A stretch of DNA of 64,000 nt. It comes from Lunularia cruciata (taxonomy: Eukaryota > Streptophyta > Marchantiopsida > Lunulariales > Lunulariaceae). This document shows, piece after piece, positions 63,921 through 64,000 of the stretch. Both the position numbers and the translations under genes were made by a program. Numbering within the stretch: position 1 is the first letter of the stretch; the number at the start of each line of letters is the position of its first letter. Below the pieces are notes generated by a model. The model made no database searches, had not been told where the DNA came from, and worked only from the letters and a program-made list of their open reading frames with translations. Location: contig OX419755.1 of NCBI GenBank assembly GCA_948567375.1, positions 56,053,001 to 56,117,000 of the forward strand, given 5' to 3'.

Positions 63921-64000
63921 TGCTCTTCAAAGTAGACCATATGCTCCTTGGTGAAAAAGAATATCCTCCACCATTGTGTAAGGTCTAGATCTTGCTGTTA

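Larger units (their letters stand above)
62117..64000 (-). mobile_element. Family-A copy 3, 3' end only (runs off the window)
   Basis: The 3' LTR and integrase end of a minus-strand family-A element. It is older than copies 1 and 2 but younger than the copy at 27544. The rest lies beyond 64000. Confidence 0.85.

Overview
The window looks like nuclear DNA of a land plant. The evidence is plant-type Ty3/gypsy retrotransposons of the non-chromoviral (Tat/Athila-like) and chromoviral lineages, primer sites resembling the 3' end of plant tRNA-Asp, a telobox-like motif, and one gene fragment with an SRA (YDG) domain of the SUVH histone-methyltransferase type. The species cannot be read from the sequence. 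The dense nesting and the divergence from well-known seed-plant elements would fit a non-seed plant, but that is inference. There is no sign of bacterial or organellar genes.

Layout. (1) 1-2.7 kb is low-copy and comparatively CG-rich. It holds an SRA-domain gene on the + strand with a predicted 5'-UTR intron and a perfect splice donor at the end of the SRA exon, plus a weak small ORF on the - strand. (2) 2.7-6.5 kb is AT-rich filler with a 320-bp tandem duplication, a 156-bp tandem duplication and a solo LTR. (3) 6.5-59.7 kb is nested retrotransposons. Family C (a chromovirus, oldest and badly decayed) forms the substrate. Family B (very large LTRs of 3.1-3.8 kb that carry their own protein-coding frame) is present as one complete 12.3-kb element, two solo LTRs with target-site duplications, and one shorter derivative solo LTR. 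Family A (about 7.8 kb, Tat/Athila-like) is present as one decayed copy (27544-43077), one nearly pristine copy nested inside it on the - strand (34214-41985), and a second young copy on the + strand (49968-57783) nested inside a family-B solo LTR, which itself sits in a family-C LTR. (4) 59.7-62.1 kb holds a 274-bp tandem duplication, a decayed coding-like stretch and unassigned sequence. (5) 62.1-64 kb is the 3' end of another family-A copy that runs off the window.

How the parts work together. Family-A copy 1 has an uninterrupted gag-protease-RT-RNase H-integrase frame with all catalytic residues, an upstream zinc-knuckle ORF, a primer site, and LTRs that differ at only about three positions. 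It is the one plausible source of active enzymes here. Copy 2 has LTRs that look identical but a broken pol, so it probably moved with proteins supplied in trans. Families B and C are dead, and much of B's decay is C-to-T change, as expected of methylated, silenced DNA.

The most novel item is the LTR-borne frame of family B. It encodes a predicted basic/globular/acidic protein with a coiled-coil module and a repeated C-terminal tail. It is present in four LTR copies (plus a tail-only remnant) and begins just downstream of the LTR TATA box.
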